Shown here: positions 31,339 through 40,467 of the stretch, one piece after another | Layout: each line of letters starts with the position of its first letter | Position numbering within the stretch: the first letter of the stretch is position 1 | Origin: Pseudomonas syringae | GTDB lineage: Bacteria > Pseudomonadota > Gammaproteobacteria > Pseudomonadales > Pseudomonadaceae | Length of the DNA stretch: 64,000 bases | Assembly: GCF_021605415.1 (NCBI RefSeq) | Contig: NZ_WKEQ01000004.1 | Coordinates: forward strand, 1 to 64,000 | Direction: 5' to 3' | Made by a program: the position numbers and the translations under genes | Notes under the pieces: generated by a model | What the model was told of the DNA's origin: nothing | Database searches by the model: none | Seen by the model: the letters and a program-made list of their open reading frames with translations, nothing else

Positions 31339-33590
31339 TCTTTCACGCAATCGACGGTGTATAGCCGCCCATTGCCCTCGTCTTCATGTTGCAAACCATG
31401 CACGTCGGCCACAAAGCCTGGAAAGCTTTTGTCGAACCTACGTGCAAATTTCAAGTAATCGATGATCGAACGGGTTGATTCGGTAAAGCGTTCACCGGGC
31501 ATGATCAGTGGAATGCCCGGTGGATACGGCACCAGCATCACCGCCGCCACGCGCCCCTCCAGATCATCGATCGGCACGGCCTCGACCTCGCCGCGCACCA
31601 GTTGATCGTAGGCGTGAGCGGGCTTCATGACGATCTCCGGCAGGACGGTGTACATGCGTTTCAAATGTTTAGCCGTGGCGTTGCTGCGATAGCAGGCGTG
31701 CAGTTGATCACACAAATCTCGCAGACCCATGCCGCGATAACGCAGCGGATCCTGTTGCGCGACGCACGGCAGACAATGCTCAAGACGCACGTTGGCGTCG
31801 TAACTGCGCTTGAACTCCAGCAACTCGGTGAGCAGCGTGCTCCATTTACCTTTCGTGATACCCATGGAGAACAGCACCAGAAACGAATACAGGCCGGTTT
31901 TCTCGACAACCAAACCACGTTCCCAGAGGAATTTGCTGACCACCGCCGCGGGAATTCCCTTCTCGCTCAACGCGCCACCGGCATTCAGACCGGGCATCAC
32001 CAAGGTGACCTTGATCGGGTCGAGCAACACGTAATCATCGCTGACCTCGCCGAAACCGTGCCAATCGGCGTCGGGTTGCAGCAGCCAGTCTTCGCTCAGT
32101 ACGCGGTCGATGCCTTCCACGCCGGGCGGCTGCCAGATCGAAAACCACCAGTCATCCGCAGCGATGTGCTGGCGCAGATTGGCCAGGGCGCGCCTGAAGC
32201 TCAGGGCTTCATCGAAGGTTTCCTGCAACAGCGAGCGCCCCGCCGGGCCTTCCATCATGGCCGACGCCACGTCCAGCGAGGCGATGATGCTGTATTGCGG
32301 CGACGTAGAGATGTGCATCATGAACGCTTCATTGAAGCGGTCGCGATCCAGTTGCCGCGCGCCACCGTCCTGCACGTGAATCATCGACGCCTGACTGAAC
32401 GCCGCCAGCACTTTGTGCGTGGAATGCGTTGTAAAGACCAATGGGCTGTCATCGCTGCGCGATGTGGCCATGCCGTAGCGCCCGGCGAAGAACTCGTGAA
32501 ACGCCGCATAGGCATACCAGGCTTCGTCGAAATGCAGCACCTCGACGCTATTGCCCAGGCTTTGCTTGATCAGCTCGGCGTTGTAGCAGAGGCCGTCGTA
32601 GGTCGAATTGGTGATCACCGCGAGCTTCACTTTCGGCGCCCGTCCCTGGGTCAGCGGACTGGCATTGATCTTGGTCTGGATGGATTCACGGCTGAATTCG
32701 CTCAGGGGAATCGGGCCAATGATCCCCAATTCGTTACGCTCCGGGCACAAATACAACGGAATCGCGCCGGTCATGATGATCGCGTGCAAAACCGACTTGT
32801 GACAGTTGCGATCCACCAGCACCAGATCATCGCGGCCGACCATCGAATGCCAGACGATCTTGTTGGCGGTCGAGGTGCCGTTGATCACGAAAAACGTATG
32901 ATCGGCGCCAAAATTACGCGCCGCCCGGGCCTCAGCTTCCGCCAGTGGCCCGGTGTGATCGAGCAGTGAGCCGAGTTCCGGAACGGACACCGATAAATCC
33001 GAGCGCAGGGTGTTTTCGCCAAAAAACTGATGGAACGCTTGCCCCACCGGACTCTTGTGATACGCCACGCCACCGCCGTGCCCCGGGGTGTGCCACGAAT
33101 AGTTGGAATCGGCGGTGTGTTGCACCAGTGCCTTGAAGAACGGCGGCAACAAGCCATCCAGGTATTTACGCGCTGCTCGCGCCACTTGTCTTGCGAGAAA
33201 CGGCACGGTGTCTTCGAACAGATAAAGGATGCCACGCAATTGATTGAGTTCGGCCATCGCATCAGCCGGTGCGTTTTCCAGGGTGACTTGTTCACCGAGG
33301 GCGAAAATCGGCAGATCCGGCGCGCGCACTCTGGCCAGACCGATCAATTCGGCCATGTTCTGCAACAAATGCGAGTTCGTGCTGGCGTCTTCGGCGGCGA
33401 TCAACATGCACGCCAAGCCATGATGGGTCGAGGCCACCAACCGCCCTTCGGTGTAGTCCGTGGCCGAAACAATATTGAAACCTTCCTGCTCCAACTCCCG
33501 CGCGATGCCGCGCATACGCTCGCCGGCAACGGTGTCGGCCTTGATGTCGCGATGGACGATCAACACCGGAAATTTCAAATCTTTGTACAT
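31335..33590 (-). CDS. ldcA: Lysine/arginine/ornithine decarboxylase (PLP-dependent, LdcA-like)
   Basis: A 751-residue fold-type I basic amino acid decarboxylase. It has an N-terminal wing domain, then the PLP domain with HTPGHGGGVAYHKSPVG, FFVINGTSTANKIV, the DEAW motif (VLHFDEAWYAY) and the Schiff-base Lys393 in HSTHKVLAAFS. It decarboxylates lysine to cadaverine; length and context (followed by dnaQ, rnhA, gloB and mltD genes) match LdcA of P. aeruginosa, where it belongs to lysine catabolism. I chose the ATG at 33590 (MYKDLKFPVL). It is coupled to a GNAT acetyltransferase. Arginine or ornithine as substrate cannot be excluded. Confidence 0.88.
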   Translation of the reverse strand: MYKDLKFPVLIVHRDIKADTVAGERMRGIARELEQEGFNIVSATDYTEGRLVASTHHGLACMLIAAEDASTNSHLLQNMAELIGLARVRAPDLPIFALGEQVTLENAPADAMAELNQLRGILYLFEDTVPFLARQVARAARKYLDGLLPPFFKALVQHTADSNYSWHTPGHGGGVAYHKSPVGQAFHQFFGENTLRSDLSVSVPELGSLLDHTGPLAEAEARAARNFGADHTFFVINGTSTANKIVWHSMVGRDDLVLVDRNCHKSVLHAIIMTGAIPLYLCPERNELGIIGPIPLSEFSRESIQTKINASPLTQGRAPKVKLAVITNSTYDGLCYNAELIKQSLGNSVEVLHFDEAWYAYAAFHEFFAGRYGMATSRSDDSPLVFTTHSTHKVLAAFSQASMIHVQDGGARQLDRDRFNEAFMMHISTSPQYSIIASLDVASAMMEGPAGRSLLQETFDEALSFRRALANLRQHIAADDWWFSIWQPPGVEGIDRVLSEDWLLQPDADWHGFGEVSDDYVLLDPIKVTLVMPGLNAGGALSEKGIPAAVVSKFLWERGLVVEKTGLYSFLVLFSMGITKGKWSTLLTELLEFKRSYDANVRLEHCLPCVAQQDPLRYRGMGLRDLCDQLHACYRSNATAKHLKRMYTVLPEIVMKPAHAYDQLVRGEVEAVPIDDLEGRVAAVMLVPYPPGIPLIMPGERFTESTRSIIDYLKFARRFDKSFPGFVADVHGLQHEDEGNGRLYTVDCVKE

Positions 33591-33734
33591 GGGGCTCAGT
33601 GTCCTGAGGCGGCGCAATGCGATCGGCCATTGACCTCAGCGTAGAGGGTCGCAGCGAATGTCGCGAGGGTGGCCACTTGGCTCCACTCCCTCAAAAGCAA
33701 AAGCTCACATCGTGTCCAAAGAGACACGCCCCCC

Positions 33735-33763
33735 TGTAGGAGATGCCGCAGGCTGCTCCTACA
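33735..33763. repeat. REP hairpin
   Basis: TGTAGGAG (33735-33742) / CTCCTACA (33756-33763) around GATGCCGCAGGCTG-type sequence, between the dnaQ stop and the ldcA start. It probably ends dnaQ transcription. Confidence 0.6.
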
Positions 33764-33785
33764 AGGTATGCGTTCCTTCTGGGCG

Positions 33786-34547
33786 TTACGCCTGTGCGGA
33801 TTCGGCCTCGGCCAATTGCGTCCACAGCGCCGGCGCACCGGCGGATTTGGCGATGATTGCCAGACGCGCTGCATGCTCTTGCAGTTCCGCTTCGGTCGCG
33901 CGAATGATCCGCGCTGGCTGGCGGTCAGCTGGCAGACGGCGGATTTCGATGGCGGAATTGTCCGAACCATCGCCCGCGCCATTGCCATCGGACGCGTTGC
34001 CGGCCAGGGAAAGGCTGGTCTGGCCACCGGTCATGGTCAGGTAGACGTCGGCAAGAATCTCCGAGTCGAGCAAGGCGCCGTGCAGTTCACGACCCGAGTT
34101 GTCGACGCCATACCGTTTGCACAAGGCGTCGAGGCTGTTGCGCTGACCGGGGTGACGTTCCCGGGCCATCATCAGGGTGTCGAGGATCGAACAATGCTGG
34201 GTGATGTCAGCGCGATCGCGCTGGCCCATCAGGGCGAATTCGTTGTTGATGAAACCAACGTCGAACGCCGCGTTATGGATGATCAGCTGGGCGCCTTTGA
34301 TGAACTCAAAGAATTCGTCAGCCACTTCAGCAAAGCGCGGTTTGCCAACCAGGAATTCGTTGGTGATGCCGTGAACGCCAATGGCGCCCTCGTCACTTTC
34401 ACGATCCGGTTGCAAATAAACGTGAAAATGCCGGCCCGTCAGACGACGACCGATCAGTTCGACACAACCGATTTCGATAATCCGGTGGCCGTCGGTCACT
34501 GGCATGCCAGTGGTTTCGGTATCGAGTACAACGGATCTGGTGGCCAT
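33786..34547 (-). CDS. dnaQ: DNA polymerase III epsilon subunit (3'-5' exonuclease)
   Basis: 253 residues. The proofreading exonuclease of the replicative polymerase. The DEDDh motifs are visible: ExoI Asp9-Thr-Glu11 (VVLDTETTGM), ExoII HNAAFDVGFINNEF, and ExoIII with HGALLDSEILADVYL. The C-terminal ~70 residues bind the alpha subunit. Divergent promoters are not shared; rnhA lies upstream on the same strand, separated by a REPIN. The rnhA-dnaQ neighbourhood is conserved in many gamma-proteobacteria. Confidence 0.95.
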   Translation of the reverse strand: MATRSVVLDTETTGMPVTDGHRIIEIGCVELIGRRLTGRHFHVYLQPDRESDEGAIGVHGITNEFLVGKPRFAEVADEFFEFIKGAQLIIHNAAFDVGFINNEFALMGQRDRADITQHCSILDTLMMARERHPGQRNSLDALCKRYGVDNSGRELHGALLDSEILADVYLTMTGGQTSLSLAGNASDGNGAGDGSDNSAIEIRRLPADRQPARIIRATEAELQEHAARLAIIAKSAGAPALWTQLAEAESAQA

Positions 34548-34636
34548 CAGTGCTCAGCTCTCAACGGTGAATCGTGCAAAAAAACGCGGATGTTAACACG
34601 CTAGCCTGGGTGTTTTCAGGTTCGACCGTGTCGCGT

Positions 34637-34715
34637 CCATCGCCAGCAGGCTGGCTCCCACAGGGGAATTTTGCATGACGCAGATCCAGTTTGGGAGCCA
34701 GCCTGCTGGCGATGG
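34637..34715. repeat. REPIN-like 24-bp inverted repeat
   Basis: Arms 34637-34660 and 34692-34715 are exact reverse complements (core CGCCAGCAGGCTGGCTCCCA) with a 31-base loop, between rnhA and dnaQ. Confidence 0.8.
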
Positions 34716-34739
34716 GCGCGTCACGATGCTTGGGCGCAA

Positions 34740-35201
34740 TCAGGTCTGTTTGTAACCGCGCACTTCGTCCACGCCACGGTTGGCCAGTTGGTCAGCCCGT
34801 TCGTTGCCGTGGTGACCGATGTGCCCACGCACCCACTTCCAGGTGACTTTGTGGCGGTTGACCTGTTCGTCCAGCTCTTTCCACAGATCGGCGTTTTTCA
34901 CCGGCTCTTTGGCAGCGGTTTTCCAGCCGCGCTTCTTCCAGTTGGCCATCCACTCGTTGATGCCTTTCATCACGTATTGCGAGTCGGTCACCAACAGTAC
35001 TTCACACGGACGCTTGAGGGCTTCGAGGCCGCGGATCGCGCCGAGCAGTTCCATGCGATTGTTGGTGGTATTGGCTTCGCCGCCCCACAGTTCCTTCTCG
35101 ACGCCCTTGCAGACCAGCAATGCACCCCAGCCGCCCGGGCCGGGATTGCCTTTGCAGGCGCCGTCAGTGAACAGTTCTACGCTATCGCCGCTTTCGCTCA
35201 T
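34740..35201 (-). CDS. rnhA: Ribonuclease HI
   Basis: 153 residues. It cleaves the RNA strand of RNA-DNA hybrids. Catalytic acidic residues are Asp13 ([14 protein letters not shown]), Glu51 ([10 protein letters not shown]), Asp73 (VTDSQYV) and Asp137 (NERADQLA), with the flexible-loop His near [10 protein letters not shown]. Length is standard (155 in E. coli). Downstream of a methyltransferase gene on the same strand; a GC-rich hairpin (35257-35275) lies between them. Confidence 0.96.
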   Translation of the reverse strand: MSESGDSVELFTDGACKGNPGPGGWGALLVCKGVEKELWGGEANTTNNRMELLGAIRGLEALKRPCEVLLVTDSQYVMKGINEWMANWKKRGWKTAAKEPVKNADLWKELDEQVNRHKVTWKWVRGHIGHHGNERADQLANRGVDEVRGYKQT

Positions 35202-35296
35202 GCCAATCTATCCAGAAAATGCGTGACCTCGCCGATGAATGAACGACGATGGCCGAGGCCGGGACAGGCCCGGCCGAAAATATGAAGAGGGTTGAT

Positions 35297-36055
35297 TCAG
35301 GTTTCTATGCGGCGTCGGTTGACCTTGGCCATCGGCAGCGGAAGCAGCTTGCCCATCGGTTCGCGGCGCTCCTGACGCACCGGGCGCAGGCCGACCACAA
35401 TCTTGCGCGCCACCAATAAATAGAAGCCACCACCCGACAATTGCCAGGCTCCGGCCCGACGCTCCCATCCGTCCAGACGGGTCTGCCACTTGGGCGACGC
35501 AAGCGGCGGACGATAGCACCCGAAGCGGCGTTTCTCCAGCGCAAACCCCAGCAGGTTGAGCCAGTCGGCGACCCGCGATGGCGAGATGCACCGAGCCTTG
35601 CGCATGGCGTCCTGCGTGAAAACGTGGCGCAGACCCCAGGAACTCCAGGGATTGATGCCAACGATAAGCAAATGCCCACCGGGACGCACGCTGCTGGCCG
35701 CTTCGCGCAGCAATCCATGGGGCGACAGGCAGAAATCCAAGCCGTGCTGCAACACCACCACATCGGCCGCGTGCTCGCTCAATGGCCAGGCTTGCTCTTC
35801 GCAAACGATCTCGACACCCGGCAGCGGCGCGCCGAGGCGCACATTGCGCTGAACTTGCGGTGCCGACGGCGGTGTTTGCGCCGAGGGGCCGTAATGCACG
35901 AGATAGCCACCGAAAAAGCGACCGAGTTCGTCTTCGAGCATTTTTCGCTCTTCATCCAGCAAAAATTGCCCGATGGGGCCGGCCAGCCATTCGCGGGCGG
36001 CACTGATCAAGTCCAGCCAGTCAGGATCGGCCTGTGCGAACGCTTTATCAGTCAT
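35297..36055 (-). CDS. Class I SAM-dependent methyltransferase
   Basis: 252 residues. The SAM-binding region is partly degenerate. [20 protein letters not shown] and [19 protein letters not shown] (about residues 95-145) match the methyltransferase-11-type post-I and motif IV/VI segments. Its location beside rnhA and divergent from gloB is conserved in Pseudomonas. The substrate is unknown. The ATG at 36055 is chosen over an upstream frame that would reach into the gloB promoter. Confidence 0.8.
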   Translation of the reverse strand: MTDKAFAQADPDWLDLISAAREWLAGPIGQFLLDEERKMLEDELGRFFGGYLVHYGPSAQTPPSAPQVQRNVRLGAPLPGVEIVCEEQAWPLSEHAADVVVLQHGLDFCLSPHGLLREAASSVRPGGHLLIVGINPWSSWGLRHVFTQDAMRKARCISPSRVADWLNLLGFALEKRRFGCYRPPLASPKWQTRLDGWERRAGAWQLSGGGFYLLVARKIVVGLRPVRQERREPMGKLLPLPMAKVNRRRIET

Positions 36056-36120
36056 TGCATTCTCCAACGCGCTTAGAAGCACTAAGATGCGCCAATGTTT
36101 ACTGCTTGGCGAATTCGACG

Positions 36121-36888
36121 ATGATACAGATCAGTGCCCTTCCCGCCTTCACCGACAACTACATCTGGTTGTTGCAGGATCATTCCAGCCAGCGCTGCGC
36201 AGTGGTCGATCCGGGCGATGCCGCGCCGGTGCAGGCGTGGCTCGATGCCCATCCGCAATGGGTGTTGAGCGACATTCTGATCACCCACCATCACCACGAC
36301 CATGTCGGCGGCGTCGAGCGTCTGAAAAACGCCACGGGGGCAACGGTCTACGGCCCGGCCAGTGAAAACATTCCGGCACGGGACGTGGCGCTCAAGGACA
36401 ACGACAAGGTCACCCTACTCGGTTGGGACTTCGACGTCATCAGCGTGCCGGGCCATACCCTCGGGCATATCGCTTATTACCATCAGGGCCTGCTGTTTTG
36501 CGGCGACACCCTGTTTGCCGCTGGTTGCGGCCGCCTGTTCGAGGGTTCGCCGGAGCAAATGCATCATTCCCTCGGCCGCCTCGCCGCATTGCCCGAGGAT
36601 ACGCTGGTCTATTGCACTCATGAATACACCCTCAGCAACCTGAAATTCGCTTTGGCGGTCGAACCCGACAATGCCGACATTGCCGCTCGTCTGGAGAAGG
36701 TTACCCAGCAACGCCAAAATGGCGTTATGACCCTGCCGTCCACCCTGGCACTGGAAAAGCTCACCAATCCGTTTTTGCGCACTGGAGAAACATCCGTTAA
36801 ACAAAAAATGGACGAACGGAGCGGACGTCAAAACCGGGCCTCCAGCGAGGTTTTTGCGGTGCTACGGGCTTGGAAAGATACGTTCTAA
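36121..36888 (+). CDS. gloB: Hydroxyacylglutathione hydrolase (glyoxalase II)
   Basis: 255 residues, metallo-beta-lactamase fold. The binuclear metal motif THHHHDH ([13 protein letters not shown], about residues 55-65) is followed by the metal histidine in [12 protein letters not shown], the bridging Asp in [17 protein letters not shown] and the glutathione-binding C-terminal region ending [21 protein letters not shown]. It hydrolyses S-D-lactoylglutathione to lactate and glutathione in methylglyoxal detoxification. ATG at 36121 gives [16 protein letters not shown], the standard N-terminus. Divergent from the methyltransferase gene. Confidence 0.95.
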   Translation: MIQISALPAFTDNYIWLLQDHSSQRCAVVDPGDAAPVQAWLDAHPQWVLSDILITHHHHDHVGGVERLKNATGATVYGPASENIPARDVALKDNDKVTLLGWDFDVISVPGHTLGHIAYYHQGLLFCGDTLFAAGCGRLFEGSPEQMHHSLGRLAALPEDTLVYCTHEYTLSNLKFALAVEPDNADIAARLEKVTQQRQNGVMTLPSTLALEKLTNPFLRTGETSVKQKMDERSGRQNRASSEVFAVLRAWKDTF

Positions 36889-36987
36889 GGACAGGGCGCT
36901 TTGGCACAAAAGTTCTGAACGGTTGACCGAAAGGGGTGCAGTTTCTAGAATCGCCCGACATTTTTGAGCGGAACTTACTTCCAGCCA

Positions 36988-38457
36988 ATGTCGTCATCCA
37001 TACGTAAGTCCGTCAATTCAGGCACGTTGACCCGCTTGGCGCAAGCCATCGCGGTGGCTGTGTCCGCCATCGTGGCGGGCTGCTCCAGTCACGTCCCGCA
37101 GACCGAACTGACACATACGCCGAACCTCGCCGCCCGGGCCAAGCAAAAGCCGATCTGGCTCAGCGAGAAGCCCAGCCCGCAGGTGCCTCAGGACGTCTGG
37201 GAACGCATGCGCCAAGGCTTCCAGTTGCAGGACGGCCTGGGCGTCAACCCGCGTATCGAGCAACAGCGCTTGTGGTTCGCCAGCAACCCGTCTTTCCTCG
37301 AGAACGCGGGTGAGCGCGGCAGTCTTTACATTCATTACATCGTTGAACGCCTCGAAGAACGCAATATGCCGCTTGAGCTGGCGCTGCTGCCGGTCATCGA
37401 AAGCGCGTACAACCCGATGGCCTACTCCCGGGCCAATGCGGTCGGCCTCTGGCAGTTCATCCCGTCCACCGGGCGTTACTTCAACCTGCGTCAAACCCGT
37501 TTCTATGATGGTCGTCGCGATATCACTGCGTCGACCACGGCGGCCATGGATTACCTGACCCGCCTGCACGACATGTTCAATGGTGACTGGCTGCTGGCCC
37601 TGGCAGCGTATAACGCCGGTGAAGGCACGGTCAGCCGCGCCATTGAGCGGAACGAAAAGCTCGGCCTGCCGACTGACTACTGGAACCTGCCACTGCCGGC
37701 GGAAACCCAAGCTTATGTGCCGAAGCTGCTGGCCTTGTCGCAAGTAGTGCTCGCACCGGAAGCCTACGGCGTGAACCTCAACCCGATCGCCAACGAACCG
37801 TATTTCCAGGTCGTCGAAATCAACCAGCGCATGGATCTGTCCAAGGTCGCGGCGGTTGCCAACATCGACGAAGACGAGTTGTTCCAGCTCAATCCGGCGT
37901 TCAAGCAGCGCACTACCATCGACGGCCCTCAGCATCTGCTGGTGCCCACCTCGAAGGCGCAACTGCTGACTGCCAGCCTGCAAACCATGCGGCCGGACGA
38001 GCTGATCAGTCCGCGTCAATTGAAACCGGTGTTCGACGGCGCCGACCCGACCGAAGTGGCGCAGCTCAAGCGCGCCTATCGGGTTAAGCGCGGTGACAAC
38101 CTTGGCTCGATCGCCAAGGCCAACAAGGTCCAGGTGAAGGATCTGCAACGCTGGAACAAAATGACCGGCCAGAACCTCAAGGTTGGCCAGACTCTGGTGA
38201 TGCAGGACAACACCAAGCGCAGCCCCGCTCGCAAGTCCAACAAGCGCATCAACACCGTGGTCGCGTCCAACAGCAAGAGCGGCAGCAAAGCCGCAAGCAA
38301 GAAGGCGCAGACTCAGTACAAGGTCAAGCGGGGCGACTCGCTGTACATGGTGGCCAAGCGGTTCAACGTCGAGATGCAACACCTCAAGCGCTGGAATCCG
38401 GGTGCGGGCAAGGCTCTGAAGCCAGGGCAGATGCTGACGGTGTATCAGCCGCATTGA
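36988..38457 (+). CDS. mltD: Membrane-bound lytic murein transglycosylase D
   Basis: A 489-residue lipoprotein. The signal peptide ends in a lipobox with Cys32 (IVAGCSSH). The SLT family 1 domain has catalytic Glu138 (LLPVIESAYNP), then ANAVGLWQFIPSTGR and LALAAYNAGEGTVSRAI. Two LysM peptidoglycan-binding repeats follow at about 366-409 (YRVKRGDNLGSIAK) and 443-487 (YKVKRGDSLYMVAK). It cleaves glycan strands to 1,6-anhydromuropeptides at the periplasmic face. The ATG at 36988 begins the signal sequence; an in-frame TTG 24 bases upstream is less likely. A strong hairpin follows. Confidence 0.95.
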   Translation: MSSSIRKSVNSGTLTRLAQAIAVAVSAIVAGCSSHVPQTELTHTPNLAARAKQKPIWLSEKPSPQVPQDVWERMRQGFQLQDGLGVNPRIEQQRLWFASNPSFLENAGERGSLYIHYIVERLEERNMPLELALLPVIESAYNPMAYSRANAVGLWQFIPSTGRYFNLRQTRFYDGRRDITASTTAAMDYLTRLHDMFNGDWLLALAAYNAGEGTVSRAIERNEKLGLPTDYWNLPLPAETQAYVPKLLALSQVVLAPEAYGVNLNPIANEPYFQVVEINQRMDLSKVAAVANIDEDELFQLNPAFKQRTTIDGPQHLLVPTSKAQLLTASLQTMRPDELISPRQLKPVFDGADPTEVAQLKRAYRVKRGDNLGSIAKANKVQVKDLQRWNKMTGQNLKVGQTLVMQDNTKRSPARKSNKRINTVVASNSKSGSKAASKKAQTQYKVKRGDSLYMVAKRFNVEMQHLKRWNPGAGKALKPGQMLTVYQPH

Positions 38458-38472
38458 TTTGATTTGACGTTC

Positions 38473-38544
38473 AAAAGATCGCAGCCTCCGGCAGCGCCTA
38501 CAGGGATCGTGTAGGCGCTGCCGGAGGCTGCGATCTTTTTTGCA
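38473..38544 (+). terminator. 30-bp perfect inverted repeat with T tract (REP/terminator)
   Basis: Arms 38473-38502 and 38510-38539 are exact reverse complements (outer ends AAAAGATCGCAGCC / GGCTGCGATCTTTT, inner ends GCGCCTACA / TGTAGGCGC) with a 7-base loop, followed by TTTTTTG. It lies 16 bases after mltD and before the binding-protein operon. It is both a REP-type repeat and a convincing terminator. Confidence 0.85.
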
Positions 38545-38634
38545 TTAAGCGCGCATTAACCTCCGTCTTTTTCCTGTCCATACAAGCTGTTACTGTACGG
38601 GCCACCAAGCCCAAGCCCCTGGATCGGATCTGAC

Positions 38635-40467
38635 TTGAAGCGTCCCCTCCTCCTGCTCCTGATCAGCCTGGCCTTGAGCTCTCCCGCTGGCGCAACGATT
38701 ACCGAAAGTCACGGTTATGCGCAGTTCGGCACGCTCAAGTACCCGGCCAGATTTACCCACTTTGATTGGGTCAACCCGCAAGCGCCCAAGGGCGGTACGT
38801 TGCGGGTGATGGCGTTTGGCACCTTCGATACGCTAAATCCCTACACTTTCAAGGGCTCCAGCCCGGTCTCCACACCGAATTTCCTGCAGTACGGCATCAA
38901 CGAGCTGAACGAGCCATTGATGGTCGGCACCGGCCAGTACGCGGCTTCCGGTGATGAACCGACGTCCAGTTATGGCTTGATCGCTCAATCGGTGGAATAC
39001 GGCGACGATCGCAGCTGGGTCGTGTTCAACCTGCGGCCGGAAGCACGCTTTCACGACGGCACGCCGATCACGGCGTATGACGTGGCATTTTCCTATCGCC
39101 TGCTGCTCAAGGAAGGTCATCCGCAATATCGCACCAATTTGCAGGAAGTGTTGCGCGTCGATGTGCTGAACCCCAGGCGCATCCGCTTCATCTTCAAGCG
39201 CGCCGGCAATCCCTTACTGATCCTGCGCCTGGGCGAGTTGCCGGTGCTGCCTCAGCATTACTGGAAAGATCGCGATTTCAAGGCCACGACCTTCGAACCG
39301 CCATTGGGCAGCGGCCCGTACCGCATCACCTCGGTTCAGCCCGGGCGGCAGCTGATGTTCGAGCGGGTGAAGGATTACTGGGGCAAGGATCTGCCGGTCA
39401 ATCGCGGCAAGTACAATTTTGATCGCATGGAAGTCGAATTTTACCGTGACAGCGATGTGGCGTTCGAAGCGTTCAAGGCCGGCGAGTTCGACATCTACAT
39501 CGAACATCAGGCGAAGAACTGGGCCAACGGCTACAACTTTCCGGCCATTCGCCGGGGCGATGTGATCAAGGCGCAAATTCCGCACCAGATCCCGACCCAA
39601 AGCCAGGGGCTGTTCATGAACACCCGGCGGGCGATCTTCGCCGACGTCAAGGTGCGTGAAGCCATGGGCCTGATGTTCGATTTCGAGTGGACCAACCGCA
39701 CGTTATTCAGCGATGCCTACCAACGCACGACGAGCTATTACCCCAACAGCGAATTTGCCGCCAGCGGCCTGCCTTTCGGACACGAATGGCTGATGCTCAA
39801 GCCCTACAAGGATCAACTGCCGGCGCGGCTGCTCACTGAGCCGTTCACCTTGCCCCGCACCGACGGGCGCGGCATTCCTCGGGAGACTCTGCGCAAGGCG
39901 CTGACGCTGCTGGCCGATGCTGGCTGGAAGCTCAACGGCCAGCGCTTGCAAAATGCCGCCGGCCAGCCGCTGCGCTTCGAGTTGCTGTTAGTCAATCCAA
40001 ACCTGGAGCGCCTCCTTCAGCCCTACATCGAAAACCTCAGGAGCATCGGCATCGACGCGGGGCTGCGCACGGTTGATCGCGCCCAGTACAAACAAAGACT
40101 GGATCAGTTCGATTTCGACATGATCCTCATGACACTGAGCCAGACCCTCAGCCCGGGCCTCGAACAATGGCAGTACTTCCATTCCAGCCAGGTCGGCGTC
40201 AAGGGCAGCAAGAATTACGCAGGCATTGCCAACCCCGTGGTCGATCACCTGCTTGAGCAATTGATTGCCGCGCGCACTCGCGATGAACAGGTCGCCGCCG
40301 GCAAGGCACTGGATCGCGTGCTGCTCTGGCAGCATTACATCATTCCCAACTGGTACCTCAATTATCACCGTCTGGCTTACCGCAACCGGTTCGCCTTCGT
40401 CACCACGCCGCCCTACACCCTGGGCCTGAGCGCGTGGTGGCTGAAATCTTCGGAGAAAGATCGATGA
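38635..40467 (+). CDS. nppA1: Periplasmic peptide-binding protein, YejA/NppA1-like
   Basis: 610 residues, type II (SBP family 5) binding protein. Signal peptide LLLLLISLALSSPAGATI follows a proposed TTG start at 38635, because no ATG precedes the signal sequence. YejA-type motifs include HGYAQFGTLKYPARFTHFDW, GGTLRVMAFGTFDTLNPYTF, PLGSGPYRI and [19 protein letters not shown]. The order of genes matches the P. aeruginosa npp operon, known for uptake of peptidyl nucleoside antibiotics and related to the E. coli microcin C importer YejABEF. The symbol is by homology and synteny. The stop overlaps the start of the second binding protein (ATGA). Confidence 0.85.
   Translation: MKRPLLLLLISLALSSPAGATITESHGYAQFGTLKYPARFTHFDWVNPQAPKGGTLRVMAFGTFDTLNPYTFKGSSPVSTPNFLQYGINELNEPLMVGTGQYAASGDEPTSSYGLIAQSVEYGDDRSWVVFNLRPEARFHDGTPITAYDVAFSYRLLLKEGHPQYRTNLQEVLRVDVLNPRRIRFIFKRAGNPLLILRLGELPVLPQHYWKDRDFKATTFEPPLGSGPYRITSVQPGRQLMFERVKDYWGKDLPVNRGKYNFDRMEVEFYRDSDVAFEAFKAGEFDIYIEHQAKNWANGYNFPAIRRGDVIKAQIPHQIPTQSQGLFMNTRRAIFADVKVREAMGLMFDFEWTNRTLFSDAYQRTTSYYPNSEFAASGLPFGHEWLMLKPYKDQLPARLLTEPFTLPRTDGRGIPRETLRKALTLLADAGWKLNGQRLQNAAGQPLRFELLLVNPNLERLLQPYIENLRSIGIDAGLRTVDRAQYKQRLDQFDFDMILMTLSQTLSPGLEQWQYFHSSQVGVKGSKNYAGIANPVVDHLLEQLIAARTRDEQVAAGKALDRVLLWQHYIIPNWYLNYHRLAYRNRFAFVTTPPYTLGLSAWWLKSSEKDR

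Noticed and set aside
35257..35275. GGCCGGG/CCCGGCC hairpin between the methyltransferase and rnhA genes as a terminator
   Set aside because: There is no T tract in the direction of transcription. It may be structural only.
37018..38454. A 478-codon minus-strand frame across mltD
   Set aside because: It is antisense to MltD, whose signal, SLT and LysM motifs are all clear.
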